A DNA stretch of 61,031 nucleotides from a virus, in IMG/VR virus record IMGVR_UViG_3300027763_000003, positions 1 to 61,031 of that record. The stretch is one strand, 5' to 3'. The notes below the pieces were generated by a model that saw only the letters and a list, made by a program, of their open reading frames with translations, was not told the origin of the DNA and searched no databases. Position numbers and translations under genes: made by a program. Shown piece after piece: positions 58,622 to 61,031 of the stretch. The number at the start of each line of letters is the position of its first letter. The first letter of the stretch is position 1.

Positions 58622-59509
58622 ATGGCATATCCTACGGTCTCGGCCCCCTACGGCCTTAAGCCGGTCAATTTGATCGGAGGTCAGGTATTCGCTGGTTCTA
58701 CACGTAACGTGAAGGTCCAGTACGGATACGCTACCAATATCTTTTACGGCGATTTTGTCTCGATTACTCGTGGCTTTGTGACCCGTCTGGCAGTTACTGA
58801 TGGCGGCTCTGCTGCTACCGGTGCGGCTGGTTACGGTCAAATCGGTATCTTCTTGGGTTGCTCTTACACCAACCCTCTGACCAAGCAAAAGCAGTTCAGC
58901 CAATACTGGCCCGCTTCGACCTTGGCTGGTGATGCCGTTGCTATCGTGACTGATGACCCTGACACCATCTTCAAAGCAGCTGTTGTAACAACTCAAGGCG
59001 GTACCACTATTGGTTCGGCTTCGAGCGCAATGGTTGGTCTGAACATGACCATCTCCAACCTGGCGGGTAGCGTCAATACCGGTAACTCGTCGAACGGCAT
59101 CTTGGCAAGCTCTGCTGCTACTACCGCTGCTCTTCCTGTGAAGATTATTGATGTTGTGCCTGACACTGCTATTTCCTTGGGCACTGCCACTTGGTCTAGC
59201 GGTACTACCACCTTGACTACCTCTGCTCTGCCTAACGCATTGCCAGTTGGTACTGAAGTTGGTTTCTTGGCCGCAAATGGTCAGTACGTTGGTACAGCTA
59301 ACTGGGTTTCTACAGCAGCTACTGCTGGCGCTACCTCTGTTGTTGTCAACGCACAATATGGCGTGGTTAATGCTGGCGGCGCTGCTGCTACTGCAACCGC
59401 AATCCCAGCAAGTTCCGTGCTTGTGTTTACGCAGTACACTGAAGTTCTTTGCAAGATTAACTTTGGTTTCCACTCGTATTACACCGCGCTCGGTACTCAA
59501 ACCGCCTAA
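58622..59509 (+). CDS. Capsid decoration-type structural protein
   Basis: 295 aa. SAPYGLKPVNLIGGQVFAGSTR and IGIFLGCSYTNPLTKQKQFSQYW in outline are strongly conserved in a virion protein encoded beside the major capsid gene in many podoviruses. Thr/Ala/Gly-rich, beta. Strong ribosome binding site (GGAG at 58611). A head surface role is likely. Confidence 0.8.
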   Translation: MAYPTVSAPYGLKPVNLIGGQVFAGSTRNVKVQYGYATNIFYGDFVSITRGFVTRLAVTDGGSAATGAAGYGQIGIFLGCSYTNPLTKQKQFSQYWPASTLAGDAVAIVTDDPDTIFKAAVVTTQGGTTIGSASSAMVGLNMTISNLAGSVNTGNSSNGILASSAATTAALPVKIIDVVPDTAISLGTATWSSGTTTLTTSALPNALPVGTEVGFLAANGQYVGTANWVSTAATAGATSVVVNAQYGVVNAGGAAATATAIPASSVLVFTQYTEVLCKINFGFHSYYTALGTQTA

Positions 59510-59525
59510 TAAGGAGTAACTTAAA

Positions 59526-60437
59526 ATGGCTATTTCACGCGCACAACTACTTAAAGAGTTGCTCCCCGGTCTGAACGCTTTGTTTGGTCTTGAGTACGCC
59601 CGTTATGGTGAAGAGCATAAAGAAATTTATGAAGTCGAAACCTCTGAGCGTTCTTTTGAAGAAGAAACAAAACTGTCTGGCTTCTCTGCTGCACCCGTTA
59701 AGAATGAGGGCTCCGCCATCGCTTACGACAATGCACAGGAAGCATGGACCGCTCGTTACAACCACGAAACCATCGCTCTTGGCTTCAGCTTGACTGAAGA
59801 GGCTATCGAGGACAACCTGTATGACAGCTTGTCGGCTCGTTACACCAAGGGCCTGGCTCGTGCTATGGCGTATACCAAACAAGTCAAGGGTGCTGCTCCC
59901 CTGAACAACGGCTTCAGCGCTGCCTATACCGGCGGTGATGGTGTTGCTTTGTTCAGCACCGCTCACCCCTTGGTTAATGGTGGAACCAACGGTAACACCC
60001 CAACCACCCAAGCTGACTTGAATGAGACTTCCCTGGAAGCCGCTGTTATTCAAATCGCCGCTTGGACGGATGAGCGTGGTCTGTTGATTGCTGCTAAGCC
60101 CAAAAAGCTGATCGTTCCTCCTGCTCTGCAATTCGTTGCTACTCGTCTGTTGGAAACCGAACTCCGCGTCGGTACCAACAACAACGACATCAATGCGTTG
60201 AAGAACAATGGATCGGTGGCTGAAGGCTATACCATCAACCACTTCTTGACCGACAATAACGCTTGGTTCCTGACGACTGATGTACCTAACGGTATGAAGC
60301 ACTTTGTCCGTACTCCGCTGTCTAACAGCATGGACGGCGACTTCGATACCGGTAACGTGCGTTACAAGTCTCGTGAGCGTTACAGCTTCGGCTGGTCTGA
60401 TCCTTTGGGTATGTACGGCTCTAGCGGCTCGTACTAA
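59526..60437 (+). CDS. Major capsid protein
   Basis: 303 aa. GLEYARYGEEHKEIYEVETSERSFEEE and the block FSTAHPLVNGGTNGNTPTTQADLNE (in outline) are typical of the HK97-fold capsid protein family with Mu gpT-like features. Its codons use common synonymous choices and it is followed by a strong terminator, in keeping with high expression. Confidence 0.87.
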   Translation: MAISRAQLLKELLPGLNALFGLEYARYGEEHKEIYEVETSERSFEEETKLSGFSAAPVKNEGSAIAYDNAQEAWTARYNHETIALGFSLTEEAIEDNLYDSLSARYTKGLARAMAYTKQVKGAAPLNNGFSAAYTGGDGVALFSTAHPLVNGGTNGNTPTTQADLNETSLEAAVIQIAAWTDERGLLIAAKPKKLIVPPALQFVATRLLETELRVGTNNNDINALKNNGSVAEGYTINHFLTDNNAWFLTTDVPNGMKHFVRTPLSNSMDGDFDTGNVRYKSRERYSFGWSDPLGMYGSSGSY

Positions 60438-60454
60438 ACCATAGTGTTTTAAAG

Positions 60455-60478
60455 AAGGCTCCTCCGGGGGCCTTTTTT
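60455..60478 (+). terminator. Terminator after the major capsid gene
   Basis: AAGGCTCC (60455-60462) pairs with GGGGCCTT (60467-60474; one wobble) across a short loop and runs into TTTTTT (60473-60478): a good rho-independent terminator. Confidence 0.88.
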
Positions 60479-60484
60479 ATTGCA

Positions 60485-60596
60485 CCAATTTAAATTTGTG
60501 GTATATTGAGTTATCTGGGTGATTGCCCTTACCGCCACTGCCCCAGCAGACGATGCAACGATTGGTAAGGGTTCTTTTGCATAAGGACTTTTTGTC
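60485..60596 (+). promoter_or_regulatory. Leader with hairpin before the decoration gene
   Basis: A possible -10 (TATATT at 60502-60507) is followed by an inverted repeat, CCCTTACC (60526-60533) and GGTAAGGG (60564-60571), around 30 bases. The ATG at 60597 follows 25 bases later. It may be a stabilising or regulating 5' leader. Confidence 0.45.
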
Positions 60597-61031
60597 ATGG
60601 CACGTTCTACTTTCGAAGGCCCTATTCTGTCGGGCGACAACCGTTTTGGCCCTCAACGCAATGTGGGCTATACCACACTGACGCAAAACGGCTACTTGGA
60701 TCTACTCAACCTGACCGCTAACACGGCAGGCTACTCCGGCGGCTCCAGCCAGTTTGTTGTAGGTAACAACATCCCAAATGGCAACGCGACCATTTACACC
60801 CCATCTTCTACTGTGCCCTTGGCCCAGTCTACTGCTGTGGTACCGACTGCTGACACTACCAGCAATATCTATCGTGGCTTTGTGATGTACATCCCAACCG
60901 GATCTGACATTGACATTCCAATTATTGACGTAGCAGTGGTTCCTACTGGTGGCACTATCACCACTATTAAAATGTATGTATCCAATACATTTACTACTGA
61001 AGGCGGCACTCCTTTGTATGGCTCTGTATCA
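60597..61031 (+). CDS. Head decoration-type structural protein, 5' part (continues at base 1)
   Basis: The frame MARSTFEGPILSGDNRFGPQ runs open to the window end (145 codons) and continues in the same frame at base 2, giving 229 aa in total. FEGPILSGDNR is the start of a conserved virion protein found after major capsid genes in podoviruses. The abundant Thr, Gly and Val and the genomic place fit a head surface protein. Confidence 0.82.
   Translation, partial: MARSTFEGPILSGDNRFGPQRNVGYTTLTQNGYLDLLNLTANTAGYSGGSSQFVVGNNIPNGNATIYTPSSTVPLAQSTAVVPTADTTSNIYRGFVMYIPTGSDIDIPIIDVAVVPTGGTITTIKMYVSNTFTTEGGTPLYGSVS
60905..61031. repeat. Terminal direct repeat, copy 2
   Basis: Identical to bases 1-127; see copy 1. 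Removing one copy gives a closed circle of 60,904 bp with an intact gene across the join. Confidence 0.95.

Noticed and set aside
1-61031. CRISPR array, integrase, repressor switch or retroelement
   Set aside because: No evenly spaced direct repeats, no integrase or excisionase motif, no reverse transcriptase and no template/variable repeat pair. Lysogeny is not supported.

Overview
The window is a complete tailed-phage genome whose circular map has been opened inside a gene. Bases 1-127 are repeated exactly as bases 60905-61031, so the unique length is 60,904 bp. The gene at the window end (60597-61031) continues into 1-382. The head and tail genes (P22-like portal, scaffold, major capsid protein, P22 gp10-like stabilisation protein, two adaptor proteins, no tape measure or sheath) point to a short-tailed podovirus-type particle. 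The many small accessory families, the use of host-type sigma70 promoters and the lack of an integrase suggest an uncultivated, probably freshwater phage of a betaproteobacterium (Burkholderiales). That host call is inference from family resemblance, not something the sequence states.

Layout on the circle. (1) 51.3-61.0 kb and 0-33.2 kb, rightward: small terminase, a LexA-like winged-helix regulator, large terminase, portal, GroES-like co-chaperonin, scaffold, major capsid protein, decoration proteins, a run of small virion-like proteins sharing a C-terminal tag, adaptors, fibre proteins with glycine-rich and tryptophan repeats, a lysis cassette (holin, M15 endolysin), the stabilisation protein, and internal virion proteins ending in a 3002-residue polyvalent protein that carries GNAT-like, L,D-transpeptidase, ADP-ribosyltransferase-like and zinc-peptidase-like regions. 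(2) 38.4-33.2 kb, leftward: early operon with a PD-(D/E)XK nuclease, ERF single-strand annealing protein, a lipoprotein, several micro-membrane proteins and a DUF1364-type nuclease. (3) 38.5-47.3 kb, rightward: a gene-free, strongly structured 0.8-kb stretch that looks like a large noncoding RNA beside an HNH nuclease, then small genes, a cassette array of partly repeated genes, a ParB/Srx-like protein, an SF2 helicase and a Toprim primase-like protein. (4) 51.1-47.3 kb, leftward: a dozen small accessory genes separated in places by strong hairpins.

Genes inside each block are packed with ATGA, TGATG or TAATG overlaps, which implies coupled translation. No DNA polymerase, RNA polymerase, tRNA or integrase gene was found. 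Replication probably borrows host polymerase, with the phage helicase, Toprim protein, ERF and nuclease adding the specificity.

The most unusual signals are the ornate RNA-like region at 38.88-39.53 kb; a dispersed 23/24-bp palindrome (CAACTRTAAC-N3/4-GTTAYAGTTG), two copies of which sit just before the LexA-like gene; the cassette array with four identical 16-bp gene junctions at 41.4-43.0 kb; the shared C-terminal tag of the small virion-like proteins; and an AT-rich island coding for the ADP-ribosyltransferase-like part of the giant protein.
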